39,802 nt of DNA from an uncultured Bacteroidaceae bacterium (GCA_905233765.1 CAJOCU010000032.1:1-39802), one strand, 5' to 3'. Numbered from the stretch's first letter, positions 8,594 to 18,112 are shown. A program made the numbers and translations. Notes: a model not told the origin generated them from the sequence alone.

Positions 8594-11500
8594 AAGAGAT
8601 CGTAGATGGTACCTACATTCTGAGCACCCTTGACATTCTTGATGCCGACAGCTTGCTTGTAAGCTGCGATAGCATCAGCGTCAGCACCGAAGTAAACAGT
8701 GTTGAGGACTCTGCTCTCGAGCGTCATCATCAGGACAGGAGTTGCCTCTGCGCCTTCCTGCTTACCCTGTAGGTTCACAGTGTACCTAGCAGTAGCGCCG
8801 CCCATTTGACCATTACCACTTCCTTCGACAACCAATGTATAGTCATTGATTGCATAAGTGATAACGCCATTAGCCTCTACAGCCGTTACACCTTCAATGG
8901 TGAACTTTGGCAGCGTAGTAGGCATTACGGGGAACGTGAAGCCTGAGAAGGTGATGTTCACCAGATCCTCGCCGGCAGGAGTAATGGTCACGGTCTGATC
9001 ACCTGTATCAGAACCCATCACTGCACCCTCAGGTGTGGTAAGGGTCTGCTCGATGAGACCTTGATACTCCTTACCAGGAGCAGGAGCCTCCTTGAAGATA
9101 ACAGTGATTGTTACAGGAGCGGCAGGCATCGTGAAGATAGCGCTGTTGCCACCGTCTTCGGGCTCCTGGAACTCGCTCTGCACCTCGGTACCGGTTTCGT
9201 CGATGAAGCTCCAGTAAGCTTGGTCAACCATGTAACCTTCAGCAGGTTCAATGGTCACAGTGACAATCTCGCCGTCAGCGGCCTTGGCCTTATCAGCCTC
9301 AACCGTACCGTTTGCGGTCTCAGCAATCGTGATGTCGTAGGTAACAGCTTCGAGACCAATCCAATGGAGCTGAGCGGGAGCGCCTGCATAGGTGGCAATC
9401 ACTTCATCCGGTGCTCCGTCACCAGATCCGGGCTTCACGAGTTGTGATGACATTACAACGATGTTCTGATAGACGTAGCCTTGCTTCAGCTCTACGGGGA
9501 AGTCGGTCTCGCCAAGGTCGATGTAGAAGGTCTCGCCGAGGACGCGGTGAGCTGTTGTGGAGCCCATGGTCATCATGTTCTCGGGCAGGTCGCCAGAAAC
9601 CATAACCGTAACCTTCACCTTCAGGTCTTCAGCGTTGTAGCCGTTCTCCTGGAGGTTGTCAGCACTGTAGTTGATCTTCAGTGTGAAGTCAGAGGGATAC
9701 ATCTTGGGCTCAGCCTGTGTACCATCTTCTGCATTGAGGGTCGGAGCGTTGAGGACAACAGCGGGAATGAACTTCACGAGGCGGAACTCGGAGAAGGACA
9801 TCCAGTTGTGAACAACACTGGTTACGCCCTGCACACCGATGGCAATAGTAGCTGCTTCGGTCAGTTCAAATTCGAGAGATGTCTCGTTCCAACCGCGGTC
9901 GAATACGCCACCCTGATCACTGATTGTAGGTATGTCAGCAGAAACCTCACCAGCGAAGAGTTTTAGAGCGACATCGCCAGAAGCACGTCCCTTCACAGAG
10001 AGCATGTACTTACCAGCTTCCAGAGCTACCTCCTGCTTCAGGGCTACGTCCCAAGCATTGGCACCCCAGTTGCCGCCGTCGAAGTACTTGTGCGTGCTGT
10101 TACCGTCACCACCAGTCCAAGGCTGATCGTCGCGGATACCGATGCTACCACCGGAACCTTCGCCCAATACAGTTGTCCAATTGTCTGTGCTGTTTTCTGC
10201 ATCGGGGTTCAGAATGGTGATTAATGAAGCCTTAACGCCTTCAGCAACGACATTGGATTCGATGAGCTGGCGATAAGCCACCAACAGACTGCTAGCCTGC
10301 TCAGTAGCCTGTGCAGACGTTTCGGGCTGTGCTTCCAGAAGGGCCTTCACAGCTTCCTGCTTAGCAGCAGTAGCATACTTGAAGTCTTCAACTATCACGC
10401 TCTCCTTCATTTCGGCCAGAGTGATGTAAGGTGCAAGTGCTTCCTCGAAGGTCTTGATAGCGGCCTTCATCTCAGCCATGGCAGCCTCAAACTCAGGAAG
10501 TGTGAGTTTGTTGTTGGTCAGAGCTTCACTTGCAGCTTCAATAGCTTTAGTCAGAGCAGCAGCTTCGCTAATCGGGTTCTCTGCAACGAGAGCCTGAGCT
10601 GTAGCGATGTCAGTAGCCATTGTAGCCTTATCGGCAGCATAGGCGGACTTAGCAGTGGTTATCTGCTTTAAGCTTGCAATTTGTATGCAATGCCATTCTG
10701 TCTGACCAGCCTTGGCAAGTGCCAAGCCAATTGTAATCTTGCCGTCAGCAACTTCAACACCGTTGATGGGATACTTTTCAGGCTCGATATCAAGCATGCC
10801 GCTGTTGCGACGTGCTGTAATCCAGGTCTTCAAAGTATATTCACCTGATGTTGCAAATACATAGGCTACGTCATCAGCATCTGTCTGCAAGTTAGCACCA
10901 TAGTTGTTCCATGCATTGTGAGAAGTTGCATAAACCTCCACGTTGTAAAGGCCGTTATCAACGTTCACTTCCTGTGACAGCATAACACCAGGATCTGTTT
11001 CACCATAGTGTTCAACTAAAGTAATGTCACCCTTTGTATAGGTTCCTCTGTTGCTGTTATTCCCTGTACCAACAGTCCAACTTTCTTTCGATGTCCCTAC
11101 CTTGTCGGTCACATCGAGTTCAGCATCGGCATTGTCTTCCCTGAACTGATCCATGGCAGCTTTCAGAGCTTCAGCGTCCTTCTCTGCCTTGTAAGCTTCG
11201 ATAGCATCGAGGAGCTTGCCTACGGCTACAGCCTCAGCATCGCTAGCCATAACTTCAGCCTCTACCAAGAGAGCATCATCCTGAGAAGCCTTCGCATACT
11301 TGACATTGTTCACGATGAACCAACCATTGCCGATGTGAGCAGGATTGTTGACCTTCAGGTTCAGTATGCCATCCTCGCCGACATAAGCGAAGCCCTCTGC
11401 AATGTACTTGCCTTCGTCGAACTTGGCCTTGGCTTCTGCCATACTGTTAGGATTATTGCCTTCGCCCTTGTCGGTAGCCCAGCTCTTCACCTGGATCTTG

Positions 11501-14500
11501 TTGCCATTGGCCTCAAGATATGCCAGAACAGTGTTGTAACCGGTCTCATAGCGAGCGACACAGTCATCAGCGCCACCGTTGCGATAGAAGGCCTGGATGC
11601 TCAGCTTGTAGAGACCGGGTGCCAGGTCGGCAACAGTCTGGGTGTAGTTGCCTGTTGCTTGCCACATCTCAGTGCCATTGGCATTGGTTGCGGGTTGATC
11701 TTTCTGTTCACGCACCACTGTCTGTACCCAAGCACTTCCAGTTGCGAAGGTGAGTTCTGTAGGCTCAGCCAGTTCTACGCTGGCAGCTTCAACGAGACCT
11801 GCAGCTGTGAAGGCGGCGCTCTTTTCAGCTGCTTCACGAGCAGCAATCATCTCGTCGCGCTCGGCGGGAGTTACGAACAGCCATACGCTAGCAGCCTGCT
11901 CGGCTTCACCATCGTGGTTTGCTATAAATTCATTATTAACATAAACCAGCTTACTGTTGTCTGTGTTGGTCAGCGTGAAGCCACCTTCTACAGCTGCAAC
12001 AGCATACTGACGAACCTTTTCACCAGATTTGTCGGAATACATGCCACCATCTTCACCGTAGGATGCAGCATTGTCGAACCCAGTCAGCGTATAAGTTGCA
12101 TTGGGCAGGTCTGCTACAGCGACCTTGATAGCAACACCGTAAGCATCGGCCGTTGCACGAGTACCCCATGAAGAGCCACGGCTCAAGAAGGTCTCCGTTT
12201 CCGTGTTGTAGAGGTAGTACATACCCTCAGCCACCGGCAGGTTTGCTGTTAGGAAGGCCGTCTCTGCAGCCTGCAATGCTTCAGTAGCATCTACAATTGC
12301 GATGGGATCAGTAGCTTCCAGAGCCCCCTTCGCAGTCGCGATGGCAGCTTCGAACTCCTCAAGACCTTCGGTGCGAGCCTCTGTCTTCAATGCTTCAGCC
12401 TTCTCGATCTCTGCTGTCAGAGCTGGCAGGAGATCAGGATTAATCATGAAGGATGCTGTTACGAGGACTTCAGCAGCTGGCATCTCGAAGGTATAGCTCT
12501 TGCTAACCTCAATGTCCTCTTCACCGTTCTTCACGGACAGCTCATCCAGGACATAGCCTCTGTCGGGAGTGATGGTCAGTGTGATGGTCTTACCAGCAGG
12601 AGCCTCGTCTCTATTAGCTGAAATCGTACCATTCAAGATACCATCGGCAATCACAATAGCATACATGGGAGGAACCTCTGTTACCCAATACGTAGAGCCC
12701 TGATCGAAGGAGCTCCAGTACTTCAGCGTACCACTCTGTGTGTTCAGATAGGTAAGACCTGCATCCCACAGTCCAAAGCCCTTATCTCCACAAGCGAAAG
12801 TTGTATTGGTCTGCTTCTTCAGCACCCAACCCTTAGCGGTTTCACCCATTGTGGCAGGATTCGTAGCCTGAAGGAACTTCTCAGCACCGGCAGCCTTGTT
12901 GATGAGCTGGATGCCATAAGGAGTGCCGAGGAATGCCCACATGTAGGCATCGGTCTCGCCGTTACCTTGAGCCCAAACAGTAGCGTCACCATTTGTCGAA
13001 ACAAATCTGTTGGCATCATTTGCGTGACCGTTCATATAGTACCACTTGGCATCTGCATAGCTGGTGGAAATCTGGAAGGGAAGCTCGCCAAGCGTTGCAG
13101 TAACTGTGATTTCCTCGCCATCAGCGGAGATAGTCTCCTTGTCAGGAGTCAGAGCTGTTACGAAGTCATTCTGCAGTACAGAAGGTACGTTCACAGCGCC
13201 GCCAACCTGTGCCCCAGCAGACTTTGTAGCAATCACGTTGCCGTCGAGGACGACTTTATAGGTGACCACGACATCTGTTGCGGGCACAGCCTCGACAGCC
13301 CACTTGGAGCCGACATCAGTAGCGCCAAGGGAACTATTCCAATAGCCTAGGTTGCCTGCGCCGCCGGCATCGTTGATGTAGAGGGTAGCGCCAGACTCGC
13401 TGCGTACGCTGAAGCCGTCGCTGTTGGGAGCGAGAATCCAACGAGCCTTCACATCGGTAGCGGGGTCAGCCTCCTGCATGACGGGCTGATCGGCAGCATA
13501 CAGCACCTTAGCCTCGCCTGCCTCCTTATTGATGATGGAGAGCTTGTAGGGGTTACCCACGAAGGCCCACTTGTAGGCATTGGACTTCTCATTGGTTGTG
13601 CTGGTAGAGTAGCGACCGTTTGCATCCTTCGCGCTCTCATCGGCACGTACGTACTTGGAGCCTCGAAGAGTAGCATAGTACCAAGTTGCTTCATCGTAGC
13701 TAGTAGAGAGCGTGATTGGCAGTTCATAAGACACGGTGACATTGACGTCATTCTTACCCTCCTTGATAGTTGTCTCTGTCACATTGTAGGTGCAGTAGCT
13801 GCGCTTGTAGCTATCAGGAAGCGTACTGATGACATCACCCTTGAAAGCAGGAGCGAAGTCGGTGGAGAAGACGACGTCGTGCTCATCGGAGATAACATAT
13901 CTAACGAAGGCCGTTGGATTGTAATATTCCTCCAAGCGTGCGATGGCCTCTGTAGCATCGAAGTCCTCATCGACAACGGTGATAGCATAGGTGTTGCCAC
14001 CAGCACCGCCCTCAAAGTTCTTCCAGGTGTTCATGTACACATTCTTGCCGCCATCCATGTTCAGCCAGTTGGTCCAGCTGTCCTCGAGGTAGTAGGGATA
14101 GGCCTCAATCTCTGTGTTACCAAGCTTCACGCCCTTAACAATTTTCGAGAAGTCACGGTCGCTTTCCAAGGCTGCATTTCCGGTCGTACCGGCCATTTCA
14201 TCCGTCGTGTGGCAAACGAACTTCTTGTTGGTCACGTCGTAGAGATAGGTGTCCTCGTTGTAGGGAATGATAGCAAACACGGAAGCGGACTCAGCATCGG
14301 CCACACCGGCAAGCTTAGTGCCATCGCCGGCGACATAGCCGCGGGCGCAGTTGAGCTTGAAGCTCTGCACGGTGGCGGGAGCTGCAACAGGAACGACCTT
14401 CAGGCATTTTTCAATCCATGTTTCATCGCCATCGAAGTTCGGGCGGCAGTAAACGGTGTACTCACCATCGGCCTCAACAACGTATTCGTTGCCGGAGCCA

Positions 14501-16008
14501 GCGGGGAACCAGTTAATCGGCTCAACACCATAGCTGGAAGCCACCTTGATGCCATCATTAGCCTTGAACGACATCGTGAGGGAGAACTCCTTGATGTGCT
14601 TTGTCCTTTCCAGCTCTTCATCCATGGTCATCTTATTGGCTGCGACGATGCTCCACTCAGTCATCGAGCCGGCGACATAGAAGCCCAACTCGGGCTCGGG
14701 AGTGGGCTCTGTTTGCTCCTGAATGGTGATGGGCCAGAACTGCAACTGATCATTGTATTTGCCTACGGCACCAATGATCTCATAGGTCTTCTCTTCCTCA
14801 GCGGCGGGAATCTCAATGCCGAAGTTGTTGTAACCTTTTACACCATCGGTAGCCTCTGCCAGCTCTTTTCCATCACTGAGGATAATAGAAAGATTCTTGC
14901 CGTTAGCTGAGAACGAGGTGACACCTTTCAGTAAGACGACCTTGTTGATGTTAGCCTCAGAAATGGGCTCCTCTTGGTAATTAAATGGCTGCGGAGCGGC
15001 TTCGTTCACGGCGATAGCCTCATCGGGAACGAGCTCGAACAAATTTTGGTAGATGCTAACCTTGCCGAGCCAGCCAGGAGTAATATACCTGCCTTTCTCG
15101 CAAGCAGCAGTCTTCTTGCCAGTATCGTCGTAGATCAAGCCGAAGCCTTTGTCGTTGTCATAGACATATACATGCTTGTCTGTTGGCTTAGCAGTTACAA
15201 TAAGCTGACCGTTGTACACGAACGGAGTGTTGTTCTCCAGTGCGCTCATAGAAGTCAGCGTGGAGTAGCTTTGAATCTGGGTGAAGGTGGCAGTAGCTTC
15301 TGCGCTCTTCGTGCCATCCTTGAAGGCAACGGCTCTCACTGTAGTATTTTGAGTGACGAGTAATGTGCGCTCATACCTTGTAGCAGACTCACTCGGCTCG
15401 TTTCCATTTGCTGGATCGCTGCCGTCGATGGTGTAGTAGATGGCTGCACCTTCTGTCTCGCAAGAGAATGTTACCTCTTGAGTCTCGAGGAATGTGCCAC
15501 CATTGGGGGTGATAACGGGCGCTGCAATGGAAGAACCCAAGCCTTCCACATCTAGGGTGATTTCCTTAATTTGCACCTGGACATTAGATGTATTACCATT
15601 GCCAAGTACAAAAGATGTGGCATTGATGGTGTATGCGCCATCAACTGGTTCTACCAATTCTCCACCAACAGAAACTGTGACATTGTCCAATCCTGTATTA
15701 AAGGACATGCCAGTTATCTTTTTGATGACAGCGCCTTCTTTGAGTACTGTCACGGTGATAGTGTTGCCGCCATCCTTATGATAGTATAAACGGAAGTCTC
15801 CTGCTTTGTTCAAGCCGGGATAATTGCTGTTCCCTCCTTTGGCTCCAACAATTGACCAATCGTCTTTACTTAATCCAAACGAAGCAGCATCATTTTCACC
15901 GGTCATGTTGGTAGTCGATCCACCAGGATAGGCGATTTTGACTTCACCAGCCTGAGCAAACAGTACTACCATCAGTAATGACACGAGAGAAAGTAAGAAC
16001 TTTTTCAT
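8581..16008 (-). CDS. Giant secreted multidomain protein, T9SS tail frameshifted (2475 aa)
   Basis: A second giant exported protein, probably glycan-binding or adhesive, with no recognised enzyme domain. The signal peptide is MKKFLLSLVSLLMVVLFAQAG. Approximate order: N-terminal beta domain (20-155); chitobiase/hexosaminidase C-terminal-like Ig domain with YYTIDGSDP (160-245); OB-fold-like region (250-435); SusE/F-like starch-binding-type domain beginning ELGFYVAGSMTEW (440-545); repeated beta units with ISTSYADAKWYY and LSTSYDEATWYY; InlB-like repeat domains with GYVLDEL (near 1160-1225) and GYMVDQA (2226-2310); helical spacers; the SWGT module (1260-1400); CBM-like domains near 1420-1590, 1630-1780 and 1925-2085; and a calycin-like barrel (2320-2450). 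The protein ends IYDLLRRW because a net 13-base deletion shifts the frame within the T9SS tail, so export or anchoring may be lost. It could also be an assembly error. Confidence 0.85.
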   Translation of the reverse strand: MKKFLLSLVSLLMVVLFAQAGEVKIAYPGGSTTNMTGENDAASFGLSKDDWSIVGAKGGNSNYPGLNKAGDFRLYYHKDGGNTITVTVLKEGAVIKKITGMSFNTGLDNVTVSVGGELVEPVDGAYTINATSFVLGNGNTSNVQVQIKEITLDVEGLGSSIAAPVITPNGGTFLETQEVTFSCETEGAAIYYTIDGSDPANGNEPSESATRYERTLLVTQNTTVRAVAFKDGTKSAEATATFTQIQSYSTLTSMSALENNTPFVYNGQLIVTAKPTDKHVYVYDNDKGFGLIYDDTGKKTAACEKGRYITPGWLGKVSIYQNLFELVPDEAIAVNEAAPQPFNYQEEPISEANINKVVLLKGVTSFSANGKNLSIILSDGKELAEATDGVKGYNNFGIEIPAAEEEKTYEIIGAVGKYNDQLQFWPITIQEQTEPTPEPELGFYVAGSMTEWSIVAANKMTMDEELERTKHIKEFSLTMSFKANDGIKVASSYGVEPINWFPAGSGNEYVVEADGEYTVYCRPNFDGDETWIEKCLKVVPVAAPATVQSFKLNCARGYVAGDGTKLAGVADAESASVFAIIPYNEDTYLYDVTNKKFVCHTTDEMAGTTGNAALESDRDFSKIVKGVKLGNTEIEAYPYYLEDSWTNWLNMDGGKNVYMNTWKNFEGGAGGNTYAITVVDEDFDATEAIARLEEYYNPTAFVRYVISDEHDVVFSTDFAPAFKGDVISTLPDSYKRSYCTYNVTETTIKEGKNDVNVTVSYELPITLSTSYDEATWYYATLRGSKYVRADESAKDANGRYSTSTTNEKSNAYKWAFVGNPYKLSIINKEAGEAKVLYAADQPVMQEADPATDVKARWILAPNSDGFSVRSESGATLYINDAGGAGNLGYWNSSLGATDVGSKWAVEAVPATDVVVTYKVVLDGNVIATKSAGAQVGGAVNVPSVLQNDFVTALTPDKETISADGEEITVTATLGELPFQISTSYADAKWYYMNGHANDANRFVSTNGDATVWAQGNGETDAYMWAFLGTPYGIQLINKAAGAEKFLQATNPATMGETAKGWVLKKQTNTTFACGDKGFGLWDAGLTYLNTQSGTLKYWSSFDQGSTYWVTEVPPMYAIVIADGILNGTISANRDEAPAGKTITLTITPDRGYVLDELSVKNGEEDIEVSKSYTFEMPAAEVLVTASFMINPDLLPALTAEIEKAEALKTEARTEGLEEFEAAIATAKGALEATDPIAIVDATEALQAAETAFLTANLPVAEGMYYLYNTETETFLSRGSSWGTRATADAYGVAIKVAVADLPNATYTLTGFDNAASYGEDGGMYSDKSGEKVRQYAVAAVEGGFTLTNTDNSKLVYVNNEFIANHDGEAEQAASVWLFVTPAERDEMIAAREAAEKSAAFTAAGLVEAASVELAEPTELTFATGSAWVQTVVREQKDQPATNANGTEMWQATGNYTQTVADLAPGLYKLSIQAFYRNGGADDCVARYETGYNTVLAYLEANGNKIQVKSWATDKGEGNNPNSMAEAKAKFDEGKYIAEGFAYVGEDGILNLKVNNPAHIGNGWFIVNNVKYAKASQDDALLVEAEVMASDAEAVAVGKLLDAIEAYKAEKDAEALKAAMDQFREDNADAELDVTDKVGTSKESWTVGTGNNSNRGTYTKGDITLVEHYGETDPGVMLSQEVNVDNGLYNVEVYATSHNAWNNYGANLQTDADDVAYVFATSGEYTLKTWITARRNSGMLDIEPEKYPINGVEVADGKITIGLALAKAGQTEWHCIQIASLKQITTAKSAYAADKATMATDIATAQALVAENPISEAAALTKAIEAASEALTNNKLTLPEFEAAMAEMKAAIKTFEEALAPYITLAEMKESVIVEDFKYATAAKQEAVKALLEAQPETSAQATEQASSLLVAYRQLIESNVVAEGVKASLITILNPDAENSTDNWTTVLGEGSGGSIGIRDDQPWTGGDGNSTHKYFDGGNWGANAWDVALKQEVALEAGKYMLSVKGRASGDVALKLFAGEVSADIPTISDQGGVFDRGWNETSLEFELTEAATIAIGVQGVTSVVHNWMSFSEFRLVKFIPAVVLNAPTLNAEDGTQAEPKMYPSDFTLKINYSADNLQENGYNAEDLKVKVTVMVSGDLPENMMTMGSTTAHRVLGETFYIDLGETDFPVELKQGYVYQNIVVMSSQLVKPGSGDGAPDEVIATYAGAPAQLHWIGLEAVTYDITIAETANGTVEADKAKAADGEIVTVTIEPAEGYMVDQAYWSFIDETGTEVQSEFQEPEDGGNSAIFTMPAAPVTITVIFKEAPAPGKEYQGLIEQTLTTPEGAVMGSDTGDQTVTITPAGEDLVNITFSGFTFPVMPTTLPKFTIEGVTAVEANGVITYAINDYTLVVEGSGNGQMGGATARYTVNLQGKQEGAEATPVLMMTLESRVLNTVYFGADADAIAAYKQAVGIKNVKGAQNVGTIYDLLRRW

Positions 16009-16262
16009 TGTGATTTGTTTGATTTAGTTTAGTTTTTCCTTGCCGCCGGCTTGTGGGCGAGGGAGTAAGAGAGGTAAATGGGTCGCGGCTGCAAGCCGTT
16101 TACAGCCTTCCCGTCTGAGGGGTAAGGCCATCCGCGTTAAGAGTTCTGTCTTTTCTTCTTTTGGTAAATGATTGAATACGTAAGTTTTAGTTAGTGAATA
16201 AATATAGATAATAAAAGTGATTCGACATCACAGGACAGGGCACAATGTACCCTTATCGGGGA
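16009..16262 (-). promoter_or_regulatory. Long structured 5' leader of the 2475-aa gene
   Basis: About 250 bases separate the predicted transcription start from the ATG, far more than in any other gene here. On the minus strand two strong hairpins compete: GGCTGTAA/TTGCAGCC (16087-16107, loop ACGGC) and GCCTTACCC/GGGAAGGC (16105-16128). They share three bases, so only one can form fully. A smaller GGGTAC/GTGCCC stem lies near the 5' end. No open reading frame in the leader looks real, and I cannot match it to a known riboswitch. Confidence 0.5.
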
Positions 16263-16292
16263 CAAAGGTAATGAATTGTCGGGAAACGGCAA
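16263..16292 (-). promoter_or_regulatory. Promoter of the 2475-aa gene
   Basis: On the minus strand TTG, 19 bases, then TACCTTTG. This is the only good consensus match upstream of the gene and implies the 250-base leader. Confidence 0.75.
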
Positions 16293-16330
16293 GAAAAAAG
16301 CGAAAAAAAATGCTGCGTCGGAAAAACTTT

Positions 16331-16545
16331 TTCTTCGCATGAAGAAGTGGCTGTCCACGTGCGAAGAAGCAGCGTTCCACGCATGGGAAATCGTTTTCCC
16401 ATCAATGGAAAAGCGGAATTCCACTGATGGAACACGCCATAAGGTCGCAATCTTATCGCCTGAAGAACGCCATCTTATCGCCATAAGATCGCGATCTTAT
16501 CGGCGTAAGATTACTAATCTTGTGGCATGAAGATTACTCATCTTC
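16331..16545. repeat. Cluster of short inverted repeats
   Basis: At least six perfect inverted repeats lie end to end: TTCTTCGCA/TGCGAAGAA (16331-16368) enclosing GTGG/CCAC; ATGGGAAA/TTTCCCAT with loop TCGT (16383-16402); TTCCA/TGGAA (16419-16432); the 18-bp palindrome ATAAGATCGCGATCTTAT (16483-16500); AAGATTA/TAATCTT (16507-16521); and GAAGAT/ATCTTC (16529-16545), which spans the MATE stop codon. The word ATCTTA or its complement recurs throughout. The region is the 3' end of the MATE transcript and lies directly upstream of the 2475-aa gene's promoter. Together with the leader it fills the only gene-free stretch over 300 bases (16009-16533). Confidence 0.75.
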
Positions 16546-18045
16546 AGCATCGAGGTCTTTGTCCTCGGGCTGGAACATGGAGAAGAGGGGGAGGTAGGGG
16601 GCCACGCGGTTGGCGGCAAAGAATAGGATGCGGTGGGGAAGGCGAAGCCAGTGGGCAGTGAAGACTGCCGAATGAAGAGTGAAAGTCTTGCCTTGAAACG
16701 CTCGGATTTGCAGATAGAGGAGGACGGCGGCGTTGAGGGAGGCGAGGCCGTCGCTGACGGGCAGGCTGAGCCAGATGCCATCGAGCTGCGAGAGCCCCAG
16801 GTCTGGGACGACCTGTGGTAGGATGAGCAGGGCAGGCACGAGGAAGATGAGCTGGCGCGTGAGCGAGAGGTAGATGCTCTTGCCGGCCTGACCGATGCTC
16901 TGGAAGAAATTGCCTGTGACCATCTGGAAACCGATGACGGGGAAGAGGGCTACATCCAGGCGCATACCGTGGGCCGCGATGGCGATGAGATCAGGGTCGG
17001 TGGTGAAAGCTTTCACGATGAATTCGGCAAAAATCTCACATATGAGGAACCCCGTGGTCATCACCAGGGTGGCATAGCCGATGGTCTTGAAGAGGACTTC
17101 CTTGACACGGTCGTGCTGCTCGGCACCGTAGTTGTAGCCGGCGATGGGTTGCATCCCCTGGTTGAAGCCCATGACGATCATGGCGAAGAGGAAGAGCACG
17201 CGGTTGATGATGCCGTAGGCGCCCACGGCCAGGTCGCCGCCATATTCCACCATGCCGCGGTTGATGAGCAACACAACGAGGCACGAGCAGGCGTTCATCA
17301 GGAACGGCGAGAGGCCGATGCTGAGGATGCCGCCGACGATGTGGGGGCGCAGCGCCCAGGTGTCACGACGCATGTGCACAACCTCCGTCGTGCGCGAGAA
17401 GATCCACAGCTGCCACGTCAGCGAGACGCACTGCGAGATGACGGTGGCGATGGCGGCACCCTTGATGCCCAGTCCGAGACCGTAGATGAACAGCGGGTCG
17501 AGGGCGGTGTTGAGCAGCACCGTGAGGATAGTGGCAAACATTGCCGTGCGGGGATGCCCGGCGGAGCGCAGGACGGCATTGAGGCCGAAGTAGAGATGGG
17601 TGAAGACGTTGCCATAGAGAATCCACTCCATATACTCGCGGGCATAGGGGAGGGTCTGGTCGGAAGCCCCGAAGAAGCGGAGGATGGGATCGAGGAAAGC
17701 CAGAACGAGGCCCATGAACAGGACGCCCATGAGGATGTTCAGCGTCATGCTGTTGCCGAAGTAGTGCTGCGCCTCCTCGCGGTTCTTCTGACCCAGGCGC
17801 ACACTGATCATCGTGGAGGTGCCGACGCCGACCATCGCGCCGAAGGCGGCGCTGAGGTTCATCAGCGGGAAGGTGATGGCCAGACCCGCGATGGCCATGG
17901 GGCCTACGCCTTGGCCAATGAACACGCTATCGACCATGTTGTACAGCGATGAGGCTGTCATGGCGATGATGGCGGGCACGGCATATTGCATCAGCAGGGA
18001 GCCGATGGGCTTTGTGCCTAGTTCCAGTGTCCTGTCATGTATCAT
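16534..18045 (-). CDS. MATE family efflux transporter
   Basis: A 503-aa inner-membrane multidrug/metabolite exporter of the MATE (MepA/NorM-like) family, which exchanges sodium or protons for drugs or metabolites. It has the expected 12 hydrophobic segments in two halves. The first half carries PAIIAMTASSLYNMVDSVFIG and the GVGTSTMISVRLGQ region; the second half has MGFNQGMQPIAGYNYGA, the usual mirror motif. The length is slightly above the usual 440-470 aa because of a charged C-terminal tail (MFQPEDKDLDAEDE). It is divergent from malQ across a 58-bp palindrome. The start at 18045 is about 16 bases from its predicted transcript start. The substrate cannot be inferred. Confidence 0.93.
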   Translation of the reverse strand: MIHDRTLELGTKPIGSLLMQYAVPAIIAMTASSLYNMVDSVFIGQGVGPMAIAGLAITFPLMNLSAAFGAMVGVGTSTMISVRLGQKNREEAQHYFGNSMTLNILMGVLFMGLVLAFLDPILRFFGASDQTLPYAREYMEWILYGNVFTHLYFGLNAVLRSAGHPRTAMFATILTVLLNTALDPLFIYGLGLGIKGAAIATVISQCVSLTWQLWIFSRTTEVVHMRRDTWALRPHIVGGILSIGLSPFLMNACSCLVVLLINRGMVEYGGDLAVGAYGIINRVLFLFAMIVMGFNQGMQPIAGYNYGAEQHDRVKEVLFKTIGYATLVMTTGFLICEIFAEFIVKAFTTDPDLIAIAAHGMRLDVALFPVIGFQMVTGNFFQSIGQAGKSIYLSLTRQLIFLVPALLILPQVVPDLGLSQLDGIWLSLPVSDGLASLNAAVLLYLQIRAFQGKTFTLHSAVFTAHWLRLPHRILFFAANRVAPYLPLFSMFQPEDKDLDAEDE

Positions 18046-18054
18046 TTTTAACTT

Positions 18055-18112
18055 TTTTTCGGCACAAAGTTAGGTATTATTCGCGAATAATCTTTAACTT
18101 TGTGCCGAAAAA
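18055..18112. promoter_or_regulatory. 58-bp palindrome with divergent -7 boxes (MATE / malQ)
   Basis: Arms TTTTTCGGCACAAAGTTA (18055-18072) and its exact complement (18095-18112) share one centre (18083.5) with an inner perfect 16-bp palindrome ATTATTCGCGAATAAT (18076-18091). Only three pairs of the 29 mismatch. Each arm holds a TAACTTTG -7 box: plus strand 18095-18102 for malQ and minus strand 18065-18072 for the MATE gene. Neither has a clear TTG -33 element, which suggests activator dependence or control by a dimeric regulator bound at the centre. Confidence 0.8.

Noticed and set aside
16276..16530. 84-codon open frame on the plus strand
   Set aside because: It covers the inverted-repeat cluster; the protein is basic, low in information and without a promoter.
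16969..17952. 327-codon open frame on the plus strand
   Set aside because: Antisense to the MATE gene, extremely rich in Glu/Asp/His/Gly, with no plausible start signals.
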